Assembly: GCF_004341515.1 (NCBI RefSeq) | Contig: NZ_SLZF01000012.1 | Span: forward strand, 62,001 to 126,000 | Source: Allobosea sp. BK604 | GTDB lineage: Bacteria; Pseudomonadota; Alphaproteobacteria; Rhizobiales; Beijerinckiaceae | Direction of reading: 5' to 3' | DNA: 64,000 bases | Shown: positions 17,938-26,484 of the stretch, in pieces | Position numbering within the stretch: the first letter of the stretch is position 1 | Layout of the letters: every line of letters begins with the position of its first letter | Notes under the pieces: generated by a model | Seen by the model: only the letters and a program-made list of their open reading frames with translations | Told to the model about the DNA's origin: nothing | The model's database searches: none | Program-made: the position numbers and the translations under genes

Positions 17938-17955
17938 TGCGAGAAGCTTTCGACC

Positions 17956-18978
17956 CTAGCCGGCCACGCGCACGGCCGCGCCGGAGCGGGCGCTTTCGAG
18001 GATCGCGTCGAGCGTCAGCGCAATGTCGATGGATTCCTCGGGCGTCGCGCCGGTCCAGTGTTCGGGGCCGTGGCGCAGGAGCCGCTCGAAGGCTTCCGCC
18101 TCGGCCCGGAAGCCGTTGCCCGGAGCGACTTCGACGATATCAGGCTCGACCGTGTTCAAGGTGCCGCGACGCACCGTCAGGATCGGCGGCCCGCCGACCG
18201 GCGGATGGTTGAGATAGGTGGTCTCGATCGTGCCCGCATCACCCGCGATCAGCGCGTGACGATGGAAGGCCGTGGCGAAGCTGCAGGAGATCTGCGCCAG
18301 CGCGCCGCCGGGAAATTCCAGCGTAGCCACCGTGCTCAGATCGACACCGGTCTCGCTCCAGCGCGCGCTCGCGCTGACCCGCTCCGGCCGCTCGCCGGCG
18401 GCGAGCAGCGCGAGGCTGACCGCATAGCTGCCGGCATCGAGCAGCGCGCCGCCGCCGACCTCGGGCCTGAGGCGGATATTGTTTGGATCAGTGAAGGTGA
18501 TGCCGAAGCTGGAGTGGATCAGCTGCACCTTGCCGATCACGCCCGTGGCCAGCAATTCGCGCAGCTTCAGCGTCTGCGGCTGGGCGCGATAAGGATAGGC
18601 CTCGACGAGATGGCGGCCGAGGCGCTTCGCCGCCGCGAACATGGCGCGCGCATCCACCGCGCTGGTCGCCAGCGGCTTCTCGCAAAGCACGTGCTTGCCC
18701 GCCTCCATGGCGCGAACAGACCATTCGGCGTGGAGCGAGTTCGGCAGCGGATTATAGATGGCCTCGATTGCCGGATCGGCCAGAAGGGCCTCATAAGAGC
18801 CGTGGAAACGCGGGATGCCGCATTCCCCCGCGAAGCTCTCCGCCTTCGCCGCATCGCGGCTTGCGACCGCCGCGACGGTCACGGTCTTCGACGCTGCGAC
18901 GCCGCTGCTGAAGGCCCTCGCGATATTCGCCGCGCCGAGGATGCCGAGCTGCAACGGCCTTGTTCCCACGTCACCCAT
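17956..18978 (-). CDS. Gfo/Idh/MocA family oxidoreductase
   Basis: NAD(P)-dependent sugar or cyclitol dehydrogenase. The start at 18978 follows GAGGAGA and gives the Rossmann segment LGILGAANIARAF at the N-terminus; the open frame extends further upstream without support. The catalytic EKP-type motif is present as CEKPLATSAVDARAMF. A second-domain segment IHSSFGITF is followed by DAGSYAVSLALLAAGERP. The 340-residue size is typical. It sits between the ABC ATPase gene and the shikimate-dehydrogenase homologue, so it probably acts on the imported compound or its first product. Confidence 0.9.
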   Translation of the reverse strand: MGDVGTRPLQLGILGAANIARAFSSGVAASKTVTVAAVASRDAAKAESFAGECGIPRFHGSYEALLADPAIEAIYNPLPNSLHAEWSVRAMEAGKHVLCEKPLATSAVDARAMFAAAKRLGRHLVEAYPYRAQPQTLKLRELLATGVIGKVQLIHSSFGITFTDPNNIRLRPEVGGGALLDAGSYAVSLALLAAGERPERVSASARWSETGVDLSTVATLEFPGGALAQISCSFATAFHRHALIAGDAGTIETTYLNHPPVGGPPILTVRRGTLNTVEPDIVEVAPGNGFRAEAEAFERLLRHGPEHWTGATPEESIDIALTLDAILESARSGAAVRVAG

Positions 18979-19057
18979 TTGACTCTCCTCGACGGCTTCG
19001 CCTGACGGACTTTTGCAGTGTGGCTGCACCTCGCCGCAAGCGCTGCCAGGCGGCCGA

Positions 19058-19828
19058 TCAATGCGTGCGCAGGATCTCGCCCAGGAATGCCCGGGTGCGC
19101 TCGTGTCGCGGCCTGGTGAAGAACTCGGCCGGTGGCGCCTCCTCGACGATCGCGCCACTCGCCATGAAGATCACCCGATCGGCGACCTGCCGGGCGAAGC
19201 CCATTTCATGGGTCACGCAGATCATGGTCATGCCTTCCTCGGCCAGGCCGATCATGGTGTCGAGCACCTCCTTGACCATCTCGGGATCGAGCGCCGAGGT
19301 CGGCTCGTCGAACAGCATGACCTTGGGCTGCATGCACAGGGCGCGGGCGATCGCGACGCGCTGCTGCTGTCCGCCCGAAAGCTGCGCCGGATATTTGTCC
19401 GCCTGCTCCAGAATCTTGACGCGGGCGAGCAGCTTGCGGGCCGTCGCCTCGGCCTCCGCCTTGCTGGCGCGCAAGGAGCGCATCGGCGCCAGCATGCAAT
19501 TCTCCAGCACGGTCATGTGCGGGAACAGGTTGAACTGCTGGAACACCATGCCGACCTCGCGGCGGATGGCGTCGATCGTCCTGGCGCTGTCGCCGAGCAG
19601 GATACCGTCGACCCTGATCTCGCCCTTCTGATAGGCTTCGAGATGGTTGATGCAGCGGATCAGCGTCGATTTGCCCGAGCCTGACGGCCCGCACAGGACG
19701 ATTTTCTCGCCCGTGCGGACCGACAGGTCGATATCGGTCAGAGCCTTGAAGTCGCCATACCATTTCTCGACGCCGACCATGCTGATCATGGCCGCGGCCG
19801 TGGCCGCAGGCGAGGATTGGCCTGTCAT
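19058..19828 (-). CDS. ABC transporter ATP-binding protein, polar amino acid type
   Basis: ATPase of a GlnQ/HisP-type importer. Walker A is [10 protein letters not shown], the signature is [15 protein letters not shown], and Walker B is [14 protein letters not shown]. The H-loop CVTHEMGFA completes the set. ATG at 19828 is preferred because GGAGCC stands about 6 bases before it; a GTG at 19849 is an alternative. It follows the solute-binding gene by about 30 bases and completes a four-gene importer with the two permeases upstream. Confidence 0.92.
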   Translation of the reverse strand: MTGQSSPAATAAAMISMVGVEKWYGDFKALTDIDLSVRTGEKIVLCGPSGSGKSTLIRCINHLEAYQKGEIRVDGILLGDSARTIDAIRREVGMVFQQFNLFPHMTVLENCMLAPMRSLRASKAEAEATARKLLARVKILEQADKYPAQLSGGQQQRVAIARALCMQPKVMLFDEPTSALDPEMVKEVLDTMIGLAEEGMTMICVTHEMGFARQVADRVIFMASGAIVEEAPPAEFFTRPRHERTRAFLGEILRTH

Positions 19829-19857
19829 GTCAGGGCTCCGATCCGTCACTGTTTCGC

Positions 19858-20700
19858 TCAGCTGGCGGTGAAGGTGATGCCTTCGAGACTGTCCGGGAAC
19901 TTATGGACCGGCACCTTCATCCACTTGTCGTAGACCTTCTGCAGCTCGCCATTGGCCTTGATCTTGTCGATGAAAGTATTGATCGCGGCGTTGATCTCCT
20001 TCTCGCCGAGGCGGGTGCAGGCCCCGTTATAGAGGTTCTGGAATTCGAGCTTGTTCTCGAACTCGCCCGGACGGGCCTGCTCGATGCGCTGCAGGTAGAA
20101 GATGTTGCCGCCGAGCGCCTGGACCTGGCCCGAGACCAGCGCCTGGATGCTCGGCGCATCGCCGTCATAGCGCCGGATCGTGGTGCTGGCCGGCGCGTTC
20201 TTGGTCACCTGGGTGTCCTGCGCAGCGCCCTTGGCGACACCGATGCTGAACTTGCCCATGTCCTCGTTGGTCTTGATCGTGTCGCTCTTCTTGCCGACCA
20301 GCACGATCGTGTTGGCGACATAGGGCTTGGAGAACTGAACGGCCTTGGCCCGCTCGGGCAGCATCGCCATGGTCGCGAACAGCACGTCGACGCGCCCGGT
20401 GGTCAGGGCGGGAATACGATTATTGACCTCGAGCGGCACGAACTCGACGGGCACGCCGAGCTCCTTGCCGAACAGCGTCGCGATATCGGCGTCGAGCCCG
20501 TCCTGCTTGCCGCCGCTGGTCACGAAGCCCCAGGGCGGATTGTCGCCCTGGATGCCGACGACGAGCTTGCCCTTGGCCTTGATCTCGGCCGGCGTGATCG
20601 CGAAGGCCGGCAGCGAGATCAGCGCCGGCGCAGCGAGCGCGAGCGTCCCCCCGAGCAGCAGGTGGCGGCGACTGGGCAATCCCCTGGATAGTTTCTTCAT
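19858..20700 (-). CDS. ABC transporter substrate-binding protein, family 3
   Basis: Periplasmic receptor of the polar amino acid type. The ATG at 20700 begins a signal with [19 protein letters not shown], possibly Tat-dependent. The mature domain opens with [18 protein letters not shown] and contains [20 protein letters not shown], both typical of family 3 receptors. A run upstream to 21354 in the same frame belongs to the permease gene in another frame and is not coding here. The 280-residue length fits. Ligand unknown; such receptors bind amino acids but also opines and related acids. Confidence 0.92.
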   Translation of the reverse strand: MKKLSRGLPSRRHLLLGGTLALAAPALISLPAFAITPAEIKAKGKLVVGIQGDNPPWGFVTSGGKQDGLDADIATLFGKELGVPVEFVPLEVNNRIPALTTGRVDVLFATMAMLPERAKAVQFSKPYVANTIVLVGKKSDTIKTNEDMGKFSIGVAKGAAQDTQVTKNAPASTTIRRYDGDAPSIQALVSGQVQALGGNIFYLQRIEQARPGEFENKLEFQNLYNGACTRLGEKEINAAINTFIDKIKANGELQKVYDKWMKVPVHKFPDSLEGITFTAS

Positions 20701-20753
20701 GACGTCTCTCCCTCGGTTGAAATGGCCTTGAGGCCTTGGTGATCGATTGAGTG

Positions 20754-21395
20754 CTAGCGCGAGGCGGCAGCGAACTGGCGCTCCAGCCGGGCGCCATAGA
20801 GCGACAGCGGCCAGCACATGATGAAATAGAGGACGCCGACGATCCCGAAGACGAGGAGCGGCGCGAAGATCTGGTTGGAGATGATGTTTCCGGCCCGCGT
20901 CAGCTCGGTGAAGCCGACGATGGCCGCGAGCGACGTGCCCTTGATCAGCTGGACGAGGAAACCGATCGTCGCCGGCAGAGAGATGCGGATCGCCTGCGGC
21001 AGGATGACGTCCTTCATCCGCGAGACGTAGTTGAGGCTCAGCGCCTTGGCGGCTTCGGTCTGGCCCTTCGGCACGGCCTCGATCGAGCCTCGCCAGATCT
21101 CTCCGAGATAGGCGCTGGCATGCAGGGTGAAGCCGATCGAGACCGCGACCCAGGCATCCAGCTTCAGCCCGATCAGCGCCAGCCCGTAATAGACTACGAA
21201 GAGCTGCATCAGCAGCGGAGTGCCCTGGAACAGCGCGATATAGCTCGCGGTCACGCGTTCCAGCAGCGGATATTCCGATGTCCGTGCCAGCGCGACCGCG
21301 AGGCCCGCGATGCCGCCGCCGATAAAGCCGACGGCCGACAGGGCCACGGTCCATTTCAAGCCGGCGAGGAGGAAGAGGAATTCGTCGGAGCCCAT
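20754..21395 (-). CDS. ABC transporter permease, HisM/GlnP type
   Basis: Inner-membrane permease subunit of the amino-acid-type importer. Several hydrophobic helices are evident (WTVALSAVGFIGGGIAGLAV, ASYIALFQGTPLLMQLFVVY). The ATPase-contact EAA loop reads EAAKALSLNYVSRMKDVILPQA. At 213 residues it is full length. It starts 10 bases after the other permease stop, so the two are translated from one message and probably form a heterodimer. Confidence 0.92.
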   Translation of the reverse strand: MGSDEFLFLLAGLKWTVALSAVGFIGGGIAGLAVALARTSEYPLLERVTASYIALFQGTPLLMQLFVVYYGLALIGLKLDAWVAVSIGFTLHASAYLGEIWRGSIEAVPKGQTEAAKALSLNYVSRMKDVILPQAIRISLPATIGFLVQLIKGTSLAAIVGFTELTRAGNIISNQIFAPLLVFGIVGVLYFIMCWPLSLYGARLERQFAAASR

Positions 21396-21405
21396 GACGC
21401 GCTCC

Positions 21406-22074
21406 TCACTTGACCGGGTAGCTGAAATAGCGCGTCGAGATCATCCCGAAGGCGCGCATCATCAGCCATGAGATGACGAGGTAGAACACCGTCACGACGC
21501 CGTAGACCTCGAAACTACGAAAGCTCGAGGTTTCGATCTGCTGCGCCACCGAGGTCAGCTCATAGGCCGAGATCGCCGAGGCGATGCTGGTCGTCAGCGT
21601 GAGCAGGACGAACTGGCTGGTCAGCGACGGGAAGATCGCCCGCAGTGCCGGCTTCAGCACGATCAGCCGGAAGACCTGCGTCTTGTGCAGGCCGAGCGCG
21701 AGACCCGCCTCGATCTGGCCGCGGCTGATCGACTGGACGCCGCCACGGATGATCTCGATCGCATAGGCGCCGCCATTGATGCCGAGCGCGATGATCGCCG
21801 TCGGTGTCGGGTCGAGCCTGAGCCCCGCCAGCGGCAGCGCGAAATAGATGAAGTAGATCTGCACCAGGAAGGGCGTGTTCCTGATCACCTCGACGAAGGA
21901 TTTGATGAACCAGCGGATCGGCGCGATCTTGGAATCGCGCAGCATCACGCCGCCGATGCCGATGATGATCGCGAGGATCATGCCGCCGATCGCCAGTGCG
22001 AACGTGCCGAGACAGGCCGTCAGCAGGCTCGGCAGCCCATCCAGTACCGGCGTGAAATCGAGCTTGTAGTTCAT
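21406..22074 (-). CDS. ABC transporter permease, HisQ/GlnP type
   Basis: First gene of the importer operon. Membrane helices include LLTACLGTFALAIGGMILAI and VEVIRNTPFLVQIYFIYFAL; the EAA loop is EAGLALGLHKTQVFRLIVL. The protein has 222 residues. It is divergent from the TetR-family gene, and the shared 225-base gap contains a good palindrome, so the whole operon is probably under that regulator. Confidence 0.92.
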   Translation of the reverse strand: MNYKLDFTPVLDGLPSLLTACLGTFALAIGGMILAIIIGIGGVMLRDSKIAPIRWFIKSFVEVIRNTPFLVQIYFIYFALPLAGLRLDPTPTAIIALGINGGAYAIEIIRGGVQSISRGQIEAGLALGLHKTQVFRLIVLKPALRAIFPSLTSQFVLLTLTTSIASAISAYELTSVAQQIETSSFRSFEVYGVVTVFYLVISWLMMRAFGMISTRYFSYPVK

Positions 22075-22200
22075 GGCGTTTCCCTGAACGGCCGACCTTC
22101 TGGCTGGGTCGGTCCAAGTCCCGTCATTTGCGTCGGCGCCTCGTCCCGGGCGCCTTGATCTCGGCCGGCGGAAGAGGTTGCGCGGCCCGCGATCGGTGTT

Positions 22201-22222
22201 AATTGTACTAACTAGTTCAATT
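22201..22222. promoter_or_regulatory. Palindrome in TetR/ABC divergent gap, operator candidate
   Basis: AATTGTAC (22201-22208), six bases, GTTCAATT (22215-22222): 7 of 8 positions pair. It stands out as AT-rich in a GC-rich context and lies between the divergent TetR and permease genes, where a TetR repressor would be expected to bind. Confidence 0.6.
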
Positions 22223-22299
22223 GGTCAAGCGAAATTAACTGCATGGTCCATTTCCCCTCGTTCGCGTTGGGCGATAGACCCGCGACCGGAAGCTTCGAG

Positions 22300-22974
22300 A
22301 TGGAAGAGATGGCTCAGACCAAGCCTCGGCGGGCAGATAACGGCAGGAAGGCCTCGAGCTGGACGCAGGACCCGGAGGGCGTCCGCCGCGACATCCTCGC
22401 GGTCGCGCGCGCAGAGTTCGTCGAGAACGGCCTGAGCGGCGCCAGGGTCGACGAGATCGCGGCCAAGACCTCGACCAGCAAGCGGATGATCTACTATTAT
22501 TTCGGCGACAAGGAGGGGCTTTACCGCGCCGTCCTCGAGGAGATGTACGCCCGCATCCGCAATTTCGAGCGCAGCCTCGATCTCGCGGCGCTGCCGCCGC
22601 GGGAGGCGATCGCGACGCTGGCGGGCTTCACCTTCGACTACCACGCCGACAATCCGGATTTCGTCCGGCTGGTCATGGTCGAGAACATCCACCATGCCCG
22701 GCACCTCGAGGACTCCGCCAAGATCGGCGAGCTCAACCTGTCGGCGATCGACATGATCCGGGAGGTCTATGAGCGCGGCCTGCGCGAGGGCCTGTTTCGC
22801 GAGGGGCTCGACCCGATCGATATCCACCTGACGATCAGCGCGCTCAGCTTCTACAATGTCTCGAACCGGGCCACGATCCGACAGGTCTTCGGGCACGATA
22901 TGGGCGCGCCCGATGCCCGCGAGCGTCGGCGCGCGAGCACGATCGATACGGTGCTGCGCATGCTTTCCCGCTGA
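22300..22974 (+). CDS. TetR-family transcriptional regulator
   Basis: Repressor with an N-terminal helix-turn-helix (RRDILAVARAEFVENGLSG, then VDEIAAKTSTSKRMIYYYFG) and an all-helical ligand domain. The ATG at 22300 follows GGAAG; an upstream ATG at 22243 lacks a ribosome site and would place the operator almost on the start codon. It is divergent from the ABC-importer operon and convergent with aroQ. The ligand is probably the imported compound or a CoA or acid intermediate, by position only. Confidence 0.88.
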   Translation: MEEMAQTKPRRADNGRKASSWTQDPEGVRRDILAVARAEFVENGLSGARVDEIAAKTSTSKRMIYYYFGDKEGLYRAVLEEMYARIRNFERSLDLAALPPREAIATLAGFTFDYHADNPDFVRLVMVENIHHARHLEDSAKIGELNLSAIDMIREVYERGLREGLFREGLDPIDIHLTISALSFYNVSNRATIRQVFGHDMGAPDARERRRASTIDTVLRMLSR

Positions 22975-23025
22975 TCTCGTTCCTATCGGGGTGATGAGCG
23001 GTTCCATGGCTCGCACGCGCCGGCT

Positions 23026-23469
23026 TCAGCTTCGCCCGACCAAGCCAGCCATGGCCTGAAGGGCCAATTCGTACCCCGCGGCGCCGAGACCGATGATGAT
23101 GCCGGTCGCGGTCCGCGAGATCAGCGAGTTGTGGTAGATGCTCTCGCGCGCATGGACGTTCGAGATGTGCAGCTCGATCTTGGGTCCATCGAACATCTTC
23201 AGCGCATCGAGCAGCGCGACCGAGGTGAAGGTGTAGCCCGCCGGGTTGATGATGATGCCGCAGGCCTCGACGCGCGCCTGATGCACGCTCTCGACCAACT
23301 CCCCCTCGAAATTCGTCTGGCGAAAATCGACCTCGAAGCCGAGCGCGCCGGCCTTGTCCACGCAGCGCTGGCGGATCTCGTCGAGCGTGGTCGTGCCGTA
23401 GACGGCCGGCTCGCGCTGACCCAGCAGGTTCAGGTTCGGGCCGTTGAGAACGTAGATGCGGTTGTCCAT
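23026..23469 (-). CDS. aroQ: 3-dehydroquinate dehydratase, type II
   Basis: Interconverts 3-dehydroquinate and 3-dehydroshikimate. The short protein (147 residues) has IYVLNGPNLNLLGQREPAVYG at its start, with the active-site tyrosine in PAVYG, then INPAGYTFTSVALLDAL and HISNVHARESIYHNS. A GGAGTTC ribosome site precedes the ATG at 23469. It is next to the operon that holds a shikimate-dehydrogenase homologue, and divergent from a GntR regulator, so it may serve quinate/shikimate catabolism rather than aromatic amino acid synthesis. Confidence 0.95.
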   Translation of the reverse strand: MDNRIYVLNGPNLNLLGQREPAVYGTTTLDEIRQRCVDKAGALGFEVDFRQTNFEGELVESVHQARVEACGIIINPAGYTFTSVALLDALKMFDGPKIELHISNVHARESIYHNSLISRTATGIIIGLGAAGYELALQAMAGLVGRS

Positions 23470-23541
23470 GCCCGAACTCCTGCGGCCCCGACGAGGCCGT
23501 TGTCGCATCGGCTCAAGCGAATATCAACCGACAAAATCAGA

Positions 23542-23570
23542 ATCATCTGATGATATAATTTTTATCAGAT
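23542..23570. promoter_or_regulatory. Overlapping palindromes upstream of GntR gene and aroQ
   Basis: ATCATC-T-GATGAT (23542-23554) is a perfect dyad. It overlaps ATCTGAT (23545-23551) paired with ATCAGAT (23564-23570) across 12 bases. Both lie in the aroQ/GntR divergent gap and are candidate binding sites of the GntR protein. Confidence 0.55.
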
Positions 23571-23637
23571 ATAGAGCGATCCGACTTTGCGGTCGCCTCC
23601 TGCCGTAGTATCGGTCCGGAAAGATGCGAGCAGCGGC

Positions 23638-24327
23638 ATGGTGGATGTAACGACGGACATGGTGGGCGAGGAGGTCGCGCCCGTCTCGACGGGCGAGCAG
23701 GCCTATGAGCGCATCCGCACGGACATCGTCTTCGGGAAGCTGCGCCCGGGCCAGCGCCTCACCCTGGAGAAGCTGCGACCTGCCTATGGCGTCGGCATCA
23801 GCACATTGCGCGAAATCCTGAGCCGCCTCACCCCCGAGGGGCTGGTCACGGCGGAAGGGCAGCGCGGCTTCCAGGTCGCCCCCTGCTCGGCAGAGGATCT
23901 GAAGGAGATTGCCGCCTTACGACTGCTGATCGAGAAGGACGCCTTGGCGAAGTCGTTCCTGGCCGGCGACATGGAATGGGAGGGCCGCGTCGTCGCGGCG
24001 CATCACAAGCTGGCGCGAATGGAGTCCGGCCTGCTCGCCGGGGACGATTCCATGACCCAGCAATGGAAGCGCTACGACTGGGAATTCCATCAGGCACTCG
24101 TCTCAGCCTGCGGCTCCAGGGCCTTGCTCGAGCTTCACTCCGGCATCTATGACCGCTACCTGCGCTACCAGATGGTCTTCGTGATCTTCCGCGGCCAGGT
24201 CGCGGCCGAGGAGCACAGGGCCCTGCTGGACTGCGCCCTCAACCGGGATGCCCCTCAGGCCGAAGCGCTCCTGGAGCGGCACATCCAGGGCTGCCTCGAC
24301 TTCGCCTTCCAGCACCGGCTCATCTGA
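23638..24327 (+). CDS. GntR-family transcriptional regulator, FCD type
   Basis: Metabolite-responsive regulator. The winged helix-turn-helix spans AYERIRTDIVFGKLRPGQRL to YGVGISTLREILSRLTPEGL, and the FadR-type C-terminal domain includes EDLKEIAALRLLIEKDAL, the family helix 4 region, and metal-binding-type histidines (EFHQALVSACGS, EEHRALLD). The ATG at 23638 gives 229 residues; an upstream TTG at 23587 is less likely. It is divergent from aroQ with dyad sites between. FCD proteins often sense organic acids, which suits control of an aromatic or hydroaromatic acid pathway. Confidence 0.88.
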   Translation: MVDVTTDMVGEEVAPVSTGEQAYERIRTDIVFGKLRPGQRLTLEKLRPAYGVGISTLREILSRLTPEGLVTAEGQRGFQVAPCSAEDLKEIAALRLLIEKDALAKSFLAGDMEWEGRVVAAHHKLARMESGLLAGDDSMTQQWKRYDWEFHQALVSACGSRALLELHSGIYDRYLRYQMVFVIFRGQVAAEEHRALLDCALNRDAPQAEALLERHIQGCLDFAFQHRLI

Positions 24328-24468
24328 GCGGGAGAGCAGTACCGGGACCACTCCCGGCCTCGATAGCTGCGCGGGTTCACAGACCGCAACCTCGAAATCC
24401 TCGACGGCAGTCATCGATCGATGCCGCCTGGCGCGCCGGTGAGCGCGCGACACGCTCCGATTCCGTTA

Positions 24469-24482
24469 TTGTCCTGAATCAA
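24469..24482 (+). promoter_or_regulatory. FNR/FixK-type box upstream of hemN
   Basis: TTGTC-CTGA-ATCAA matches the TTGAT-N4-ATCAA consensus at nine of ten positions, centred about 73 bases before the hemN start. Confidence 0.65.
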
Positions 24483-24548
24483 ACGTCCGCCCCGCGAACG
24501 AGCCTAGGTTGCGCCCTCCGGAGCCATCGGCGAAGCGGAGGATGCGAT

Positions 24549-25898
24549 TTGCCTAGGGAAGCAAGACTCGATCTGGACGAGCGCCTGCCGCGCTATACCA
24601 GCTATCCGACGGCGCCGCATTTCTCGGGCACCGTCGATTCGCGCGATTATGGCGAATGGCTCGCTGCGCTCGCTCCGGGAACGACGGCCTCGCTCTATCT
24701 TCACATCCCCTTCTGTCGCTCGATGTGCTGGTATTGTGGCTGTCATACGACCGTGGCCCTGCGCGATCAGCCGATCATCGACTACCTCGGCGCGCTCCGG
24801 CATGAGATCGAACGCGTGGCGGAACGGCTCGCCGCCCCGCTCGACGTGCGGCACGTCCATTTCGGCGGCGGGACCCCGACCATCCTCGAACCGAAGGATT
24901 TCCTCGCCCTGGCCGAGCTGCTCCGGAGCCGCTTCGTGATCGCGCCTGGCGCGGAGGTCGCGGTCGAAATCGATCCCCGCAGGCTGACGCGGGCGATGGC
25001 GGAGGCACTCGGTGCGGCCGGCGTCAGCCGCGCAAGCCTTGGCGTCCAGAGCTTCGACCCGCAGGTGCAGAAGGCGATCAACCGCATCCAGAGCCTCGAG
25101 CAGACGGCTTCCGTCGTCACGGGCCTGCGCGAAGCCGGCATCGGCCGCTTCAACTTCGACCTGATCTACGGCCTCCCCGAGCAGACCGTCCGCTCCTGCA
25201 TCGACACCATCGAGCAATGCCTGCCGCTCCGGCCAGACCGCTTCTCCGTCTTCGGCTACGCGCATGTGCCGGGATTCAAGAAGCACCAGCGCCGGATCCA
25301 GGAGGCCGACCTCCCCGGCGGTACCGCGCGGCACGAGCAGGCCGAGGCGATGGCGGCGGCCCTGATGTCCGCCGGCTATGTCCGCATCGGCCTCGACCAT
25401 TTCGCCCGCCCGGACGATGCCATGGCCAGGGCGAGCCTGGACGGGACCCTCCACCGCAACTTCCAGGGCTATACGACCGACGCTTGCGAGGCCCTGCTCG
25501 GCTTCGGCGCCTCGGCGATCGGCCGGCTCCCGCAGGGCTACGTCCAGAACGAGGTGGTGATCGGGCGCTATGGCGACAGCCTCGCTCAGGGTGCGCTGCC
25601 AACGGCGAAAGGCTACAGGCTCAGCGCCGACGACCGCCTCCGTGCCGAGTTGATCGAGCGCCTGATGTGCGACTTCACGGTCGATATCGCGGCAGTCTGC
25701 GCCAGGCACGGCACGAGCGCACACGCGCTCGCGGCGTCCGTCCCCCGCCTGCGTGCGCTCGCTGATGAAAGTGTCATCCGCTTTGACGGCTGCCGGGTTG
25801 TCATCCCGGAAGGGGTGCACCTATTCGTGCGCAAGGTCGCCTCGGCCTTTGACGCCTATCTCGACAGCTCGTCACGCCAGTTCAGCCGCGCCGTGTGA
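24549..25898 (+). CDS. hemN: Oxygen-independent coproporphyrinogen III oxidase
   Basis: Radical-SAM enzyme that makes protoporphyrinogen IX for haem when oxygen is scarce. The iron-sulfur motif is PFCRSMCWYCGCH (CX3CX2C), followed by HFGGGTPTIL and LGVQSFDPQVQKAINR. The start is TTG at 24549, with GGAGG seven bases before it. The 449-residue length is that of true HemN proteins. An FNR/FixK-type box lies upstream and the cco operon follows downstream, which fits haem supply for the cbb3 oxidase under low oxygen. Confidence 0.95.
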   Translation: MPREARLDLDERLPRYTSYPTAPHFSGTVDSRDYGEWLAALAPGTTASLYLHIPFCRSMCWYCGCHTTVALRDQPIIDYLGALRHEIERVAERLAAPLDVRHVHFGGGTPTILEPKDFLALAELLRSRFVIAPGAEVAVEIDPRRLTRAMAEALGAAGVSRASLGVQSFDPQVQKAINRIQSLEQTASVVTGLREAGIGRFNFDLIYGLPEQTVRSCIDTIEQCLPLRPDRFSVFGYAHVPGFKKHQRRIQEADLPGGTARHEQAEAMAAALMSAGYVRIGLDHFARPDDAMARASLDGTLHRNFQGYTTDACEALLGFGASAIGRLPQGYVQNEVVIGRYGDSLAQGALPTAKGYRLSADDRLRAELIERLMCDFTVDIAAVCARHGTSAHALAASVPRLRALADESVIRFDGCRVVIPEGVHLFVRKVASAFDAYLDSSSRQFSRAV

Positions 25899-26026
25899 CG
25901 ACCGCAGGGCATCGCCCATGTCCTGTCCGACCTGAGACGCATCGACTGAAGAGCCATACACTTTCTCAGCTTCATCCAACTCGCCGCCGCTTTGCTCCGG
26001 AGGCGGTGAATGTCGGTTCTGCCTAC

Positions 26027-26122
26027 AGCATTCTCGAGCGAAGCGGGCTTCAGCTCGCGTGAAGAAATCCGATAGAACAAAAACTTAGTGCGTTCTTGCG
26101 TTTCGAAGAAACGCGGAATGCT
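26027..26122. repeat. Dispersed palindromic repeat, module C type
   Basis: Ends AGCATTC (26027-26033) and GAATGCT (26116-26122) are inverted. Internal sequence TCGAGCGA...CGCGTGAAGAAA resembles module C at 7284-7328, which suggests a shared repeat family. Confidence 0.55.
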
Positions 26123-26346
26123 CTAGTGGGAGATGATCTCCCGCAGCAGGCTGAGAAGCCCGCGCAGGCGCAGCCAGAGCGTCAGGAAGACGCTTCGATC
26201 GAGATCATCAACTGGCGAATCCGATCGGCCGGCTCCTTGCCAGCGCCGCCGAAGTCGGTTCGTCCAGGCAGCTGGGATCTTCTCCGACATGACCGCAGCT
26301 CTCGGTTGGGATCGCCGAGCTTGCGCCAAACGTCAGGCGGCCGTCC

Positions 26347-26360
26347 TTGATCGGGATCAA
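26347..26360 (+). promoter_or_regulatory. FNR/FixK box, distal, ccoN
   Basis: TTGAT-CGGG-ATCAA, a perfect match to the consensus, 51 bases upstream of a second perfect box. Confidence 0.75.
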
Positions 26361-26397
26361 ATGCCGGCACAGTCGCGCCAGGGCGGCGCAGCGCCGG

Positions 26398-26411
26398 TTG
26401 ATCTGAATCAA
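26398..26411 (+). promoter_or_regulatory. FNR/FixK box, proximal, ccoN
   Basis: TTGAT-CTGA-ATCAA, a perfect consensus match, centred 80 bases before the ccoN start codon. Confidence 0.85.
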
Positions 26412-26484
26412 AGTCATTCCAATCGGGTCTCGGTACCGCTCGCATCGAAGCGCCATGGGGCGCGGCGAGCAGAAGAGGTGTCGC

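Larger units (their letters stand above)
25899..26484. other. Long gap between hemN and ccoN: repeat plus regulatory region
   Basis: 586 bases without a supported gene. It holds a palindromic repeat at 26027-26122 and two perfect FNR/FixK boxes at 26347 and 26398. Short frames on either strand have arginine- or alanine-rich compositions typical of chance frames in GC-rich DNA. The leader of the cco transcript must begin here. Confidence 0.6.

Noticed and set aside
16420-19005. An 861-codon plus-strand frame across the minus-strand operon
   Set aside because: It runs antisense over three recognisable enzyme genes and their gaps; composition is Arg/Gly/Asp rich with no motif.
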